A DNA stretch of 64,000 nt from Leuctra nigra. Its lineage: Eukaryota; Arthropoda; Insecta; Plecoptera; Leuctridae. A program made the translations under genes and the position numbers. Location: assembly GCA_934045905.1 (NCBI GenBank), contig OW203767.1, positions 29,324,520 through 29,388,519 on the forward strand, given 5' to 3'. Below are positions 44,811 through 56,376 of the stretch, piece by piece. The notes beneath the pieces are model-generated. The model worked only from the letters and a program-made list of their open reading frames with translations. It made no database searches and was not told the DNA's origin. The stretch's first letter is position 1. Each line of letters opens with the position of its first letter.

Positions 44811-44861
44811 ACCCTGACTGTGGACGACATCGTCTGCACTCGCATCTACAAGGCCGTCTAG
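44811..44861 (+). CDS. fabp: Fatty-acid-binding protein, terminal exon (first of 21 copies)
   Basis: After TTTCCTCAG the exon reads TLTVDDIVCTRIYKAV and TAG, phase 0 from exon 2, giving residues 120-135. It supplies the last beta-strand with Arg130-x-Tyr132, the pair that binds the ligand carboxylate in FABPs, so one copy is needed for function. A transcript using this first copy would carry the other 20 copies as about 2.9 kb of 3' UTR, because the only poly(A) signal is at 47834. Any of the 21 copies would make the same protein, apart from copies 10 and 16. Which copy is used cannot be told from sequence. Confidence 0.93.
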   Translation, partial: TLTVDDIVCTRIYKAV

Positions 44862-47670
44862 ATCTGCACCGTCGCCAGTAGACTGCGACACCATGAGAAA
44901 TAACATGACGTGACTTGTGCGATTGTCTTGACGATGTTCTTCTGTTTCCTCAGACCCTGACTGTGGACGACATCGTCTGCACTCGCATCTACAAGGCCGT
45001 CTAGATCTGCACCGTCGCCAGTAGACTGGGACACCATGAGAAATAACATGACGTGACTTGTGCGATTGTCTTGACAATGTTCTTCTGTTTCCTCAGACCC
45101 TGACTGTGGACGACATCGTCTGCACTCGCATCTACAAGGCCGTCTAGATCTGCACCGTCGCCAGTAGACTGCGACACCATGAGAAATAACATGACGAGAC
45201 TTGTGCGATTGTCTTGACGATGTTCTTCTGTTTCCTCAGACCCTGACTGTGGACGACATCGTCTGCACTCGCATCTACAAGGCCGTCTAGATCTGCACCG
45301 TCGCCAGTAGACTGGGACACCATGAGAAATAACATGACGTGACTTGTGCGATTGTCTTGACAATGTTCTTCTGTTTCCTCAGACCCTGACTGTGGACGAC
45401 ATCGTCTGCACTCGCATCTACAAGGCCGTCTAGATCTGCACCGTCGCCAGTAGACTGGGACACCATGAGAAATAACATGACGTGACTTGTGCGATTGTCT
45501 TGACAATGTTCTTCTGTTTCCTCAGACCCTGACTGTGGACGACATCGTCTGCACTCGCATCTACAAGGCCGTCTAGATCTGCACCGTCGCCAGTAGACTG
45601 GGACACCATGAGAAATAACATGACGTGACTTGTGCGATTGTCTTGACGATGTTCTTCTGTTTCCTCAGACCCTGACTGTGGACGACATCGTCTGCACTCG
45701 CATCTACAAGGCCGTCTAGATCTGCACCGTCGCCAGTAGACTGCGACACCATGAGAAATAACATGACGTGACTTGTGCGATTGTCTTGACGATGTTCTTC
45801 TGTTTCCTCAGACCCTGACTGTGGACGACATCGTCTGCACTCGCATCTACAAGGCCGTCTAGATCTGCACCGTCGCCAGTAGACTGCTACACCATGAGAA
45901 ATAACATGACGTGACTTGTGCGATTGTCTTGACAATGTTCTTCTGTTTCCTCAGACCCTGACTGTGGACGACATCGTCTGCACTCGCATCTACAAGGCCG
46001 TCTAGATCTGCACCGTCGCCAGTAGACTGGGACATCATGAGAAATAACATGACGTGACTTGTGCGATTGTCTTGACGATGTTCTTCTGTTTCCTCAGACC
46101 CTGACTGTGGACGACTTCGTCTGCACTCGCATCTACAAGGCCGTCTAGATCTGCACCGTCGCCAGTAGACTGGGACATCATGAGAAATAACATGACGTGA
46201 CTTGTGCGATTGTCTTGACGATGTTCTTCTGTTTCCTCAGACCCTGACTGTGGACGACATCGTCTGCACTCGCATCTACAAGGCCGTCTAGATCTGCACC
46301 GTCGCCAGTAGACTGCGACACCATGAGAAATAACATGACGTGACTTGTGCGATTGTCTTGACGATGTTCTTCTGTTTCCTCAGACCCTGACTGTGGACGA
46401 CATCGTCTGCACTCGCATCTACAAGGCCGTCTAGATCTGCACCGTCGCCAGTAGACTGGGACATCATGAGAAATAACATGACGTGACTTGTGCGATTGTC
46501 TTGACGATGTTCTTCTGTTTCCTCAGACCCTGACTGTGGACGACATCGTCTGCACTCGCATCTACAAGGCCGTCTAGATCTGCACCGTCGCCAGTAGACT
46601 GGGACATCATGAGAAATAACATGACGTGACTTGTGCGATTGTCTTGACGATGTTCTTCTGTTTCCTCAGACCCTGACTGTGGACGACATCGTCTGCACTC
46701 GCATCTACAAGGCCGTCTAGATCTGCACCGTCGCCAGTAGACTGCGACACCATGAGAAATAACATGACGTGACTTGTGCGATTGTCTTGACGATGTTCTT
46801 CTGTTTCCTCAGACCCTGACTGTGGACGATATCGTCTGCACTCGCATCTACAAGGCCGTCTAGATCTGCACCGTCGCCAGTAGACTGGGACATCATGAGA
46901 AATAACATGACGTGACTTGTGCGATTGTCTTGACGATGTTCTTCTGTTTCCTCAGACCCTGACTGTGGACGACATCGTCTGCACTCGCATCTACATGGCC
47001 GTCTAGATCTGCACCGTCGCCAGTAGACTGGGACATCATGAGAAATAACATGACGTGACTTGTGCGATTGTCTTGACGATGTTCTTCTGTTTCCTCAGAC
47101 CCTGACTGTGGACGACATCGTCTGCACTCGCATCTACAAGGCCGTCTAGATCTGCACCGTCGCCAGTAGACTGCGACACCATGAGAAATAACATGACGTG
47201 ACTTGTGCGATTGTCTTGACGATGTTCTTCTGTTTCCTCAGACCCTGACTGTGGACGACATCGTCTGCACTCGCATCTACAAGGCCGTCTAGATCTGCAC
47301 CGTCGCCAGTAGACTGGGACATCATGAGAAATAACATGACGTGACTTGTGCGATTGTCTTGACGATGTTCTTCTGTTTCCTCAGACCCTGACTGTGGACG
47401 ACATCGTCTGCACTCGCATCTACAAGGCCGTCTAGATCTGCACCGTCGCCAGTAGACTGGGACATCATGAGAAATAACATGACGTGACTTGTGCGATTGT
47501 CTTGACAATGTTCTTCTGTTTCCTCAGACCCTGACTGTGGACGACATCGTCTGCACTCGCATCTACAAGGCCGTCTAGATCTGCACCGTCGCCAGTAGAC
47601 TGCGACACCATGAGAAATAACATGACGTGACTTGTGCGATTGTCTTGACAATGTTCTTCTGTTTCCTCAG

Positions 47671-47721
47671 ACCCTGACTGTGGACGACATCGTCTGCACT
47701 CGCATCTACAAGGCCGTCTAG
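47671..47721 (+). CDS. fabp: Fatty-acid-binding protein, terminal exon (last copy, with unique 3' UTR)
   Basis: Same 16 residues and TAG as the first copy. It is the only copy followed by unique sequence (diverging from CCGTTGCCAAACC on) and, 113 bp later, by AATAAA, so it is probably the ancestral terminal exon from which the array grew upstream. Splicing from 44277 to here gives a compact mRNA of ordinary FABP size. Confidence 0.93.
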   Translation, partial: TLTVDDIVCTRIYKAV

Positions 47722-47833
47722 ATCTGCACCGTTGCCAAACCTCTCATTGTCATCCTGCAGGACCATGTGATAGTCAATTGTTATCTGTTACATTTGGCAC
47801 CATTTCAAAATTATAAATACACGTCTTCTTGTG

Positions 47834-47839
47834 AATAAA
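47834..47839 (+). terminator. fabp: Poly(A) signal of the FABP gene
   Basis: AATAAA, the first one downstream of exon 2 in a plausible place. None occurs in the 143-bp units. Confidence 0.8.
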
Positions 47840-48225
47840 TATTATTTGTGATGTTACAAAAACTATGCTTTCTTTGCTCCAGCCTTCACTTTTTCCGCTG
47901 CTGATTAAATGACTTATCATCTTTGTGATTGATGAAATTAAACATTGAAGCCAGAGGTTACATCTTTTGTTGCCTGCACAATGTTCGATTATAGCCTTCA
48001 AATGAAAATGCATTTTAATTTATGGTGACTTGCAAATTGTATTGTTGCACATCATGTAGAGTAATTTAAAATATGTTCGCACTAATTCTATTGCATAATA
48101 ATTAATGAAACAATACAATATTCCGAATTCGTAAAGTACGTATAGAATTAACTGAAAATTCAATAATTAAGAAAATAAGATCTGTAAGTTTCAAATTTGT
48201 GAACAAAGCGATTAATTTAAATAAT
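47840..48225. other. Unassigned intergenic sequence
   Basis: AT-rich DNA. No gene or repeat recognised. Confidence 0.5.
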
Positions 48226-48870
48226 GTTAGGTATAATGTGTAACGCGTTGATAAGCGAGCACGGATACGTGCAAAACCTCGAACCATAATTCCTTAAAAG
48301 CCGGCAATAATATACCTAAAACAACTGAAATCTAGAAGCACGATCCACTAAATTATATAAAAAATAGCTGAATTTGCTTCTCATTGCAAGTTATTGCAAC
48401 AGTTATTGCAAGTCATTGCAACATGATACACACTCATGTGTATTTATTTCAGTATTTAGGTACGTAGGTATTATGGAATTATTATAAATAAAAAATACAG
48501 AGATTCAAACCACAAAATAGGCCATTATCTAAGTGCTAATATGAGCAAACATAATTTAAGAAACATTATCCAAACAGTTACTTGCCGTTCCGTATAAAAG
48601 AGCTTATTTCTTCTAGCACATTGCTTACCTAACACAAACCTAACACATTGTATCTGATACAAATGAAATAAATATTTCATAAACATAATTTCAATTATCA
48701 ACCAACCAATCTCTTTCTACAATCAAGCAGACATTTCATCGGTCCACAAATAATTTGCTCAGCCTTTGAAAAGATTGGAAGTAAGACTGCATGTTAAAAC
48801 TCTCATAAACAATAAATACCTACTATTAACTACATCTTCAAAAATAATAAAATAAACCCTAACCATAACG
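48226..48870 (-). mobile_element. Helentron-like element fragment (copy H4)
   Basis: GTAACGCGTTGATAAGCGAG, GCACGGATACGTGCAAAACC and the body match copy H3 on the other strand but without H3's nested insertions. The far 5' end is missing. Confidence 0.65.
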
Positions 48871-48976
48871 GTGTACCGGCGTAATACCTAACGCTACCTT
48901 GGCGTATCACCTAAAGACTACATATCACGCCCCTCCCCTTACCAGAAATAGTGGAATTTCAAGAGGAGAAGAAAGT

Positions 48977-49236
48977 ACGGAACAGGTTGGGTGAGTGGTT
49001 AACGCTCTGGGTTCGATTCCCGCGGCCGTCCTTCCTGACTGGGGGTTTTTCATGGTATTCCCTCAGTCGACAGGCAAATGCTGGGAAGGTACCCTACTAA
49101 TAGGACACGACCGCCTCCTTCCCACCTTCCATCCTTTCCTACTCTTCACCATCATCTCCCAATCGTCATCATAATCATTCATCCGTCGCCATTAGCCTCG
49201 CTGCAAAACAGTGCGACGTTAAGCCCCAGACAAAAA
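48977..49236 (+). mobile_element. tRNA-headed SINE with 13-bp target duplication
   Basis: Flanked by an exact 13-bp direct repeat AGGAGAAGAAAGT (48964-48976 and 49237-49249). The head carries a B-box-like GGGTTCGATTCCCG. The body includes CCTGACTGGGGGTTTTTCAT, CTGGGAAGGTACCC and CCGCCTCCTTCCCACC, and the tail is GACGTTAAGCCCCAGAC plus A-rich sequence. A second copy lies inverted at 52301-52513 and a diverged one at 23426-23545. Confidence 0.88.
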
Positions 49237-49249
49237 AGGAGAAGAAAGT

Positions 49250-49701
49250 GACTCATAATAGTGAGTCGCTTAGGTTCGCTTATATTACAAATACCCGGCT
49301 TATGACAAATAATATGCTATTTGTTAACTATGTACTTTTCATATTTGTAATACTATTGAATTTCAGTCACAAACTTGATATTTTAAATAAGATCCCCTAA
49401 AAGATCTCCGCAATTGTTTGTCAATATTCGGTTCTATTGATGATATTTGTAATATTTATTACAAAATTAATATTAAATTATATACAATATTTATAACAGA
49501 TATCATTGATTGAACAAGTGTACTTCATTAGAAGTGTACTAATGATATTTTGATCGTACAATGATAGCTGTCAATTTTGTTTCCAAGGCTCTCTTGAAGA
49601 GCTATTTGCATAATAGAAACAATAAAACAACTGAGGGGGTGTCGTCTCGCAATGACATGGATTTTGATTTAGAAATTGCAATATCTTCTTATTATCAAAC
49701 A
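49250..49701. other. Unassigned intergenic sequence
   Basis: AT-rich. No gene recognised. Confidence 0.5.
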
Positions 49702-51945
49702 TCTAGTGGAGCGGTCGCTCCACCCAGCCAAGTCGTACTATACACTCACAGTCACTCAACATACCGTAAATGCCTAATAAACTGAGGAGCAGACCAAACA
49801 CTTTTACTGTAAGCAACAACATGGCATTTTCGGCCTACTGGATCTCAAAATTGGTAAATCTCACATTGTTGCGAAATATCTTAATTTCGAGCTATGGCCC
49901 ACCCCACTACATATACCAAATTTGGGAACAATAGGTTATGCCATTTGCGCGCTAGAGGACCGAGAAAACAGTGAAATTACACCACTTTCTGATTCTGAAG
50001 ATGATGATGATTCTGATGATATCACGAAACGTCGCTATCACCGCCACAGCCTAAACGGCTGAACCGATCGACCTGAAATTTTTACCACATGTGCACTTTT
50101 GGCGTCTGAGGTGCCTTTTTATAAAACCAACCGGAAGCCGCCATTTTGAAACCGGAAGTGACATCATAACTCAAAAACGTCTGGACCGATTAGAACGAAA
50201 TTAGCGCCATTCGATTTAGATGGTCATCTATATGAAGTATCAATAAAAAAAATATTATTTTCTTATTTTCTAAACCGGAAGTGACGTCATAAATACGCAA
50301 TATTTAACTTATTTCAACAAATTATACTTAAAATACGTACATAATTAACTTACATTGTAACATAGACAATACAATTTATATATTCAAGGTAGCAGTGTTC
50401 TCGGCCGCCATTCCTGAAACCGGAAGTGACGTCATATATCTAAAACGCCTGTACCGATTGCAACTGAACTAGCTCCTGCGTATTCATTCTGCTATTTATT
50501 TGAAAAATCAATTGTGAAAAATGAATAAATAAATTAATGGTACCGGAAATGGCGGCAGGAACCACTAAATGAAACCGGAAGTGACGTCATATATTACAAA
50601 CGGCATGACCGATTTTACGGAAATATAGGGATTAGGAATTCAGATGGTCGTTCATGAAGGTATCAACTAGATAAAACTAGATTGTTTTCTTATTACCTAT
50701 ACCGGAATTCGGCCGCTATTTCAAAACCGGAAGTGACGTCATGTATCGAAAACGGCTGGATCGATTATAACGAAACTTAAGCTATTCTTCTTGGATAATC
50801 ATTTTCATCTTATACCAAACGCAACTTTTCATAGTAACCAAATCGGTTGAGGCGTATTTTTTTAAAGAAATTAGTCCCTGCTCGGACATGTGCTACAAGC
50901 TGTATGAATAAACTAACAAAAGAAGTGATATCCCAGAAAAAACACTCCGTGTAAAAATACCAGCCAAGTCTCTTTAACTATAAAAAAAAATAGAAGAAAT
51001 CTAAAAATTCAGCACTGAAAAGGAGTGATATCAAAAAAGGAGCCAAGTCAACGAATTTTCCAAATTTTAATCGTACCATTGAAATAAAAATATCAACCCC
51101 CGAGAAATACTTAAAAAAAGGACTTGGCGCATCGTTTTTTTAAAGACATTTTTCTATTCTTAAGCTTAAGCCACTCACATACTACGTAGTTCAGAAATGC
51201 CTAGAAAAATTGGGACAAAACTTTCAAATTAAATATTGAACATTCTGTAAAATATTTTAAATTTAAATATAAGTACGCAAAGAAACATAGCATTGTCTTA
51301 CAAGCAATAAACAGCAACATTTTATACCAAAAAAATTCATAAATTACATAACGTATTACTTTAGATAAAAATCTAGTCAGTAATTATTTGAGCAGCATGG
51401 CTCAGTGCACTAGTCACTTATACAAATCTCATTGACGGCCTTCTTGTAATGAGCGCTTTCGCTATTTCCCTCAGTCACGATATTGAGAAGTATGATTGAT
51501 TAATATGACCCTAGAAATAGTGGCAATAACGAATAGACTAGGCCGCTTCCGTTTATTCGTTATTCGTTTATCCGTTTATTTCCTCTGAATATTGACAAAA
51601 TACCAAAACTGCCAGTAGGTAAGAGTACTAGTTATATTAAAACGTAGTATGATTCGTCGATAATGAATGTGATATACTCAGGAAAATATACTTGTAGAGT
51701 TCTTCCTATACTTTTAGGATAGAAAAGTGTCTTTAAAAAAACGATGCGCCAAGTCCTTTTTTTAAGTATTTCTCGGGGGTTGATATTTTTATTTCAATGG
51801 TACGATTAAAATTTGGAAAGTTCGTTGACTTGGCTCCTTTTTTGATATCACTCCTTTTCAGTGCTGAATTTTTAGATTTCTTCTATTTTTTTTTATAGTT
51901 AAAGAGACTTGGCTGGTATTTTTACACGGAGTGTTTTTTCTGGGA
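49702..51945 (+). mobile_element. Composite non-autonomous element, copy D (long form)
   Basis: TCTAG plus the GTGGAGCG-GT-CGCTCCAC hairpin at the start. CCGGAAGTGACGTCA-type motifs occur at 50152 (ACATCA variant), 50275, 50420, 50575 and 50727. The long foldback module at about 50933-51945 ends ACACGGAGTGTTTTTTCTGG. Nearly identical to copy A (25050-27387) in opposite orientation. Confidence 0.87.
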
Positions 51946-51975
51946 TTTTATAATACTAGAGTAAAAAATAGATAC

Positions 51976-52235
51976 CTACCGGGTGGTGCAAAAAAATCCC
52001 CCTGTTTGTGAGGTCACTCCGACAAAACAGATAAAAAGCTGAAACTTTCACACTTAATAGAAAGCAGATGCAAATGTAATGTGTGCAATTTTCAGAAATC
52101 ACTACATCAAAACTATTAAAGGTAGGGTACTATTAAATGTTTACCTAATTGTAGAAAACATACCAACATTTAATATGTGCAAGTTTCAAACATTTTTGTT
52201 GAATAGGAAAAAGTTAGACGTTCTTGAAGCTACAG
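51976..52235 (+). mobile_element. Partial mariner-like MITE
   Basis: TACCGGGTGGTGCAAAAAAA, then a diverged left arm (GAGGTCACT, AACATTTAATATGTGCAAGT). No right end. Confidence 0.65.
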
Positions 52236-52300
52236 TTGAAAAACAGAATAAACCAGAAAATTGACTTGTTATATGAAGTTACTTGGTGGGAATGGATGAT

Positions 52301-52513
52301 TTTTTTTGTCTGGGGCTTAACGTCGCACTGTTTTGCAGCGAGGCTAATGGCGACGGATGAATGATTATGTTGATGATTGGGAGATGATGGTGAAGAGTAG
52401 GAAAGGATGGAAGGTGGGAAGGAGGCGGTCGTGGCCAATAAGTAGGGTACCTTCCCAGCATTTGCCTTTCGACTGAGGGAAAACCACGAAAAACCCCCAG
52501 TCAGGAAGGACGG
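52301..52513 (-). mobile_element. SINE copy, 5'-truncated
   Basis: Starts with the poly-T complement of the tail and GTCTGGGGCTTAACGTCGCA, and follows the body of the SINE at 48977 to CCCCAGTCAGGAAGGACGG. The tRNA-like head is missing. Confidence 0.85.
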
Positions 52514-52826
52514 CATTTTGGCATTGACTTGACGGCACCGATTTTGCTGCAAACTATACCTACAACTAGCATTGGCAGATTATGCATTAGTGGTAGTTGG
52601 AATAAATAATTCAGAACATGCGGTTTAATAAAATTAATATTCTTTTGTATTTACTTGTTTCATTATTGAATATAGCAGCCGCTTTAGTATTAAGAGATAT
52701 TGCAATTCGAAGTGGGGTGAAATATGGTAAGTTGGTATCTATTAATCGTAGCGTGCGCCTGCGCATTATCCACCGCGGCACGGCGCGCGAAACGTAAACC
52801 GTCTGGGTGAGACTTTAACTTCTAAA
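52514..52826. other. Unassigned sequence
   Basis: Contains a GC-rich patch (52748-52790, GCGCCTGCGCATTATC and GCACGGCGCGCG). No gene recognised. Confidence 0.45.
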
Positions 52827-54960
52827 CCCATGAATTTTCAAAAAGCAAACGTGTCAATTTTCATCGGATCGACCCCGGAAAAAAGCATCGAGACTACCAT
52901 TTTACGTCCGATTTTAAGTCGTTTTTGTTTTGATGTGTGTTTGCGAGAAAATTGGTCAAATTTGAAATGAACCTGTTTTCCTCCAAAAATAAATGCTTCG
53001 AAAATTATTTCAAAAAGACGACCAGTACGAAAGACGCGGAAAAATGTGCAGATTACGATGGGTGCCTTTTGGAATTGAAAGGAATGAAAATGAGACAAGT
53101 TTTCCACCTGGAAAAGTAATTAAGTTAGAAAAACGGCTAAATTCGTGTGAACACGTGACATTTCGACAAGTATCCAAAGAAAACATTTGATCCTGAAGAC
53201 ATTTGCGATAGGTACAGTCTATTTGCGATGTAATTTAACGAAATTAAGGGATTTAAACGCATTTTTTACTAGATCAACAGATCGGAGATCAAGACGGAGG
53301 ACGGCCAGTAGGGGTAACTAAGGATTATTTCCTCAAAATCGTTATGTTGCATACTCTGTCAAATTTTGGGGTAAAGACCTAAATTTCCAAAATCTGACTT
53401 GTTTTTTTTCGTAGATTTCGAAGACGGTGACGGCGATTGAAAATTTCAAAATGGCGACCAAAAAAACGATGTCAAAAGTTTATTTTGGCTATTTGAGAAA
53501 GAAATTTAGAGAAAATTATAAAACAGAGTACCGAATATGTCGAGAAATTACGTGAAAAAAATTTAAAAAAATACTAGAAAATTTAAGTGCTCGATTTAAA
53601 AAAAATATAACATTTTCCGTCTCAAAATTTGGTCAAATTTTTGAGTTGCCGCGTCCACAGACAATTTATTCTCTTTCTATAGACCTAGACAAAGAATTTG
53701 CACCGAGCGGAATTTAAATATTTCATCCACAGGCCGTGATTAACGCGGTTATCGACCATCAAGCAAGATGAATTTTGGATGCCACTCCATTTGACGCTTT
53801 TGGTACTTTTACGAGACGAAATGAATATTTTGAACATGTAATCAGTTAGAGGGGACTATGGGGAATCGAAAAGAGAACACCAGAGCTCGGTAGCTCTTTT
53901 CGTCTGTATGTGGTAGCGTAAAAAAGATTCCCGCCAAATTTATTGTCCATAAGATCCAATGCATAAGGTTTTCCAGAAAAGCAAAAGTGACAATTTTCAT
54001 CGTATCGACCCCGGAAAAAAGCATCGGGACGGCCATTTTACGGCCGATTATTTTGTCTTTTTGTTTTCACGTGCGTTTGCGAGAAAATGGGGAAATTTTG
54101 AATTGAACTTGTTTTCCTACAAATGCTTCAAAAATTATTTAAAAAAAAACTCAGTAGCTTGAAAGACGCAGACAAATGTGCAGAGTACGATGGGTGCCTT
54201 TTGGAGTGGAAAGGAATGACAATTAGACAAGTAAGTTCCCCACCTGTAAAAGTCATAGAAAAACGGACAAATTCGTGTGAAACGTGGCATTTTTGACAGG
54301 ACTCCATAGGAGAATAGTTGTTGATCCTGAATACATTTGCGATAGGTACAGTCTATTTGCGATGTAATTTAACCAAATTGAGGGATTTAAACGCTTTTTT
54401 ACTAGATCAACAGATCGGAGATCAAGACGAAGGACGGCTAGAAGGGTGTACCTCAGAATTATTTCCTCAAAATCGTTATGTTGCATTCTATAAAATTTTG
54501 GGTTAGAGACCTGAATTTCCAAAATCTGACTCGATTTTTTTTCGTGATTTCGAATCCGGAGACCGCGATTCAAAATCTCAAATTGGCGGCCAAAAAAACT
54601 ATGTTAAAAGTTTATTTCGGCAATTTGAAACAGAAATGTAGATAAAATTTAAAAAAACTGAGTACCTATGACGTGAAATTACGTGGAAAAAAATTATTAG
54701 AAAATGTAAGTGCTCGATTTTTAAAAAAAGTCAACATTTTTTCGTCTCAAAATTAGGCAACAAATTTTAGTTACCGCGTCCACAGACCATTCGTTCTCTT
54801 TTTTTACTGTTCAAAACAAATTGCAAAAATCAGAATCTGATTCCTTTCCATTGGTAGGTTTGTATTTGATTCTCTTTCTTTAGCCCTAGACAAAGGATGT
54901 TTACGCGTTTTAATGCGGTTATCGCCCAAAAAGCAAGTGGAATGTTGGATGTCACTCCAT
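52827..54960 (+). repeat. Two tandem diverged copies of a unit of about 1.1 kb
   Basis: ATCGACCCCGGAAAAAAGCA occurs at 52869 and, as TATCGACCCCGGAAAAAAGC, at 54003. Downstream words repeat in order (GCGATAGGTACAGTCTATTT; ACTAGATCAACAGATCGGAG; AAAATCGTTATGTTGCAT; CATTTGACGCTTTTGGTAC). Both copies are broken by stops. Probably a decayed transposon or a segmental duplication; I see no known domain. Confidence 0.8.
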
Positions 54961-55640
54961 TTGACGCTTTTGGTACCTCGTCTAGGTACCTTGAGGATAG
55001 GTTTGAGACCCCTCTTCGATACTAATAATTATAATAGCCATCACATATCACACATGTATCGACATGATCGTCAAGCGGACACCAAGTAAATACATCAAGG
55101 ATATGTAAATTATATCATAGCGAACTGGTATCACAATGGTAGTCAATGGCTATCTTCTAGGTATCTTGAGGATAGGTTTGAGCCACCTTTTCGATACTTG
55201 TAATAGCCATTACGTATCATACATGTATCGACAGGATCGTCAAGCGGACACCAAGAAAATACATCAAGGATATGTAAATTATATCATAGCGAACTGGTAT
55301 CACAATAGCAGTCAATGGCTATCTTCTATGTACCTTGAGAGTGTTACGTATCACTTTCATATCTGGGTGGTATCCATTGGTAGTCACTTGTAACTTGTAA
55401 GATACCTTCAGGATACGTATACAATACGAAGTGGCTATGATAGCCTGGACGTATCATTAAGTGATACCATAGAGGAAAGAACCTCTATGGTGATACCACG
55501 GGGATACTAGCAAAGACGTGCCCGTAATTTTCGAAGGATACTAGTGGATACCTTGCGATACCATATAAATACTAGTGAAAAGGCCTATGATACTATGCTG
55601 ATACCAGTTGGATATCACTTTGATACGTCTTATTTCTATA
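54961..55640. repeat. Repeat-rich segment with a 167-bp direct duplication
   Basis: ATCGTCAAGCGGACACCAAG occurs at 55068 and 55235 within a 167-bp unit (GGATATGTAAATTATATCAT, GCGAACTGGTATCACAAT). The flanks are dense in GGTATC/GATACC words, similar in style to the hAT-type MITE interiors, but I could not find termini. Confidence 0.65.
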
Positions 55641-56376
55641 CGAGAAGTATCGAAATGATTGTTTTCCATCTGCACAATTGAATCCGTTTTGCTGTATGTA
55701 CCAAAGTATATAGATTGCCATTCTTAAGGTACTATCATACACTAAATTTTATGAAAAAAAAATATTACTAATGTCAAATTATCTATAATTATTAGGCTCA
55801 CTATTCCTATTAACAAATTTGTTACAACTCCACTAAATTTTTTTTTAATAATTAATTTGTGAGGAAGGCGTACACTATTTTGTGGTTCTTGGGCAAAGTT
55901 TAAATGCTCATTTCTCAAAACATCAATCATGGAAATAATTGCAACTTTAAAAAAATAAAATAAATACTTCTAGTTGAGCGATTTTGATACTCTCTTTTTT
56001 AAAATAATTATAATTTTATAAACCAGGGTATGAACCACCATCACTGTTATTGCATTGTTGGATAATTTTTAATATAATATTATTGTATAATAATTTTTAA
56101 TTAAAAAAAATTAAATTTGAACTTAGTTAATTGTTGTATGAAAACTAATAGTCCCACATTCTTTCTAGAGGTTCATACCCTAAGTTACTTCATTATAAAC
56201 AATTAAAAAAATATTTGAATAATCTATCTTCATTCCTGTTATTGTTATGATTTTTTAAAAATGGGTCTATTTTTCCATTGTTAAAATTTTTCAACAATGC
56301 ATATGAAAAGATAAAAAAAAATAAAAAAATTATATTTCTATTCTGTACATATGAGTACCATAATTTTTAAAAATTA
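55641..56376. other. Unassigned AT-rich sequence
   Basis: Very AT-rich. No gene or repeat family recognised. Confidence 0.5.

Larger units (their letters stand above)
44749..47733 (+). repeat. 143-bp tandem array of the FABP terminal exon, 21 copies
   Basis: Each unit contains ATGAGAAATAACATGACGTG, a polypyrimidine acceptor (TTCTTCTGTTTCCTCAG), the 51-nt terminal exon with TAG, and ATCTGCACCGTCGCCAGTAG. Exon copies start at 44811 + 143n, n = 0 to 20 (last 47671), with no length drift. 19 of 21 encode the same 16 residues; copy 10 (46098) has I126F and copy 16 (46956) has K133M. All 21 acceptors keep CAG. Copies 9-20 show a 3-unit higher-order pattern (429 bp). No AATAAA occurs inside the unit. 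Confidence 0.98.

Noticed and set aside
44748..47766. Multiple minus-strand frames across the 143-bp array
   Set aside because: Antisense shadows of the repeated FABP terminal exon. The sense strand has the acceptor, codons and stop of a known family.
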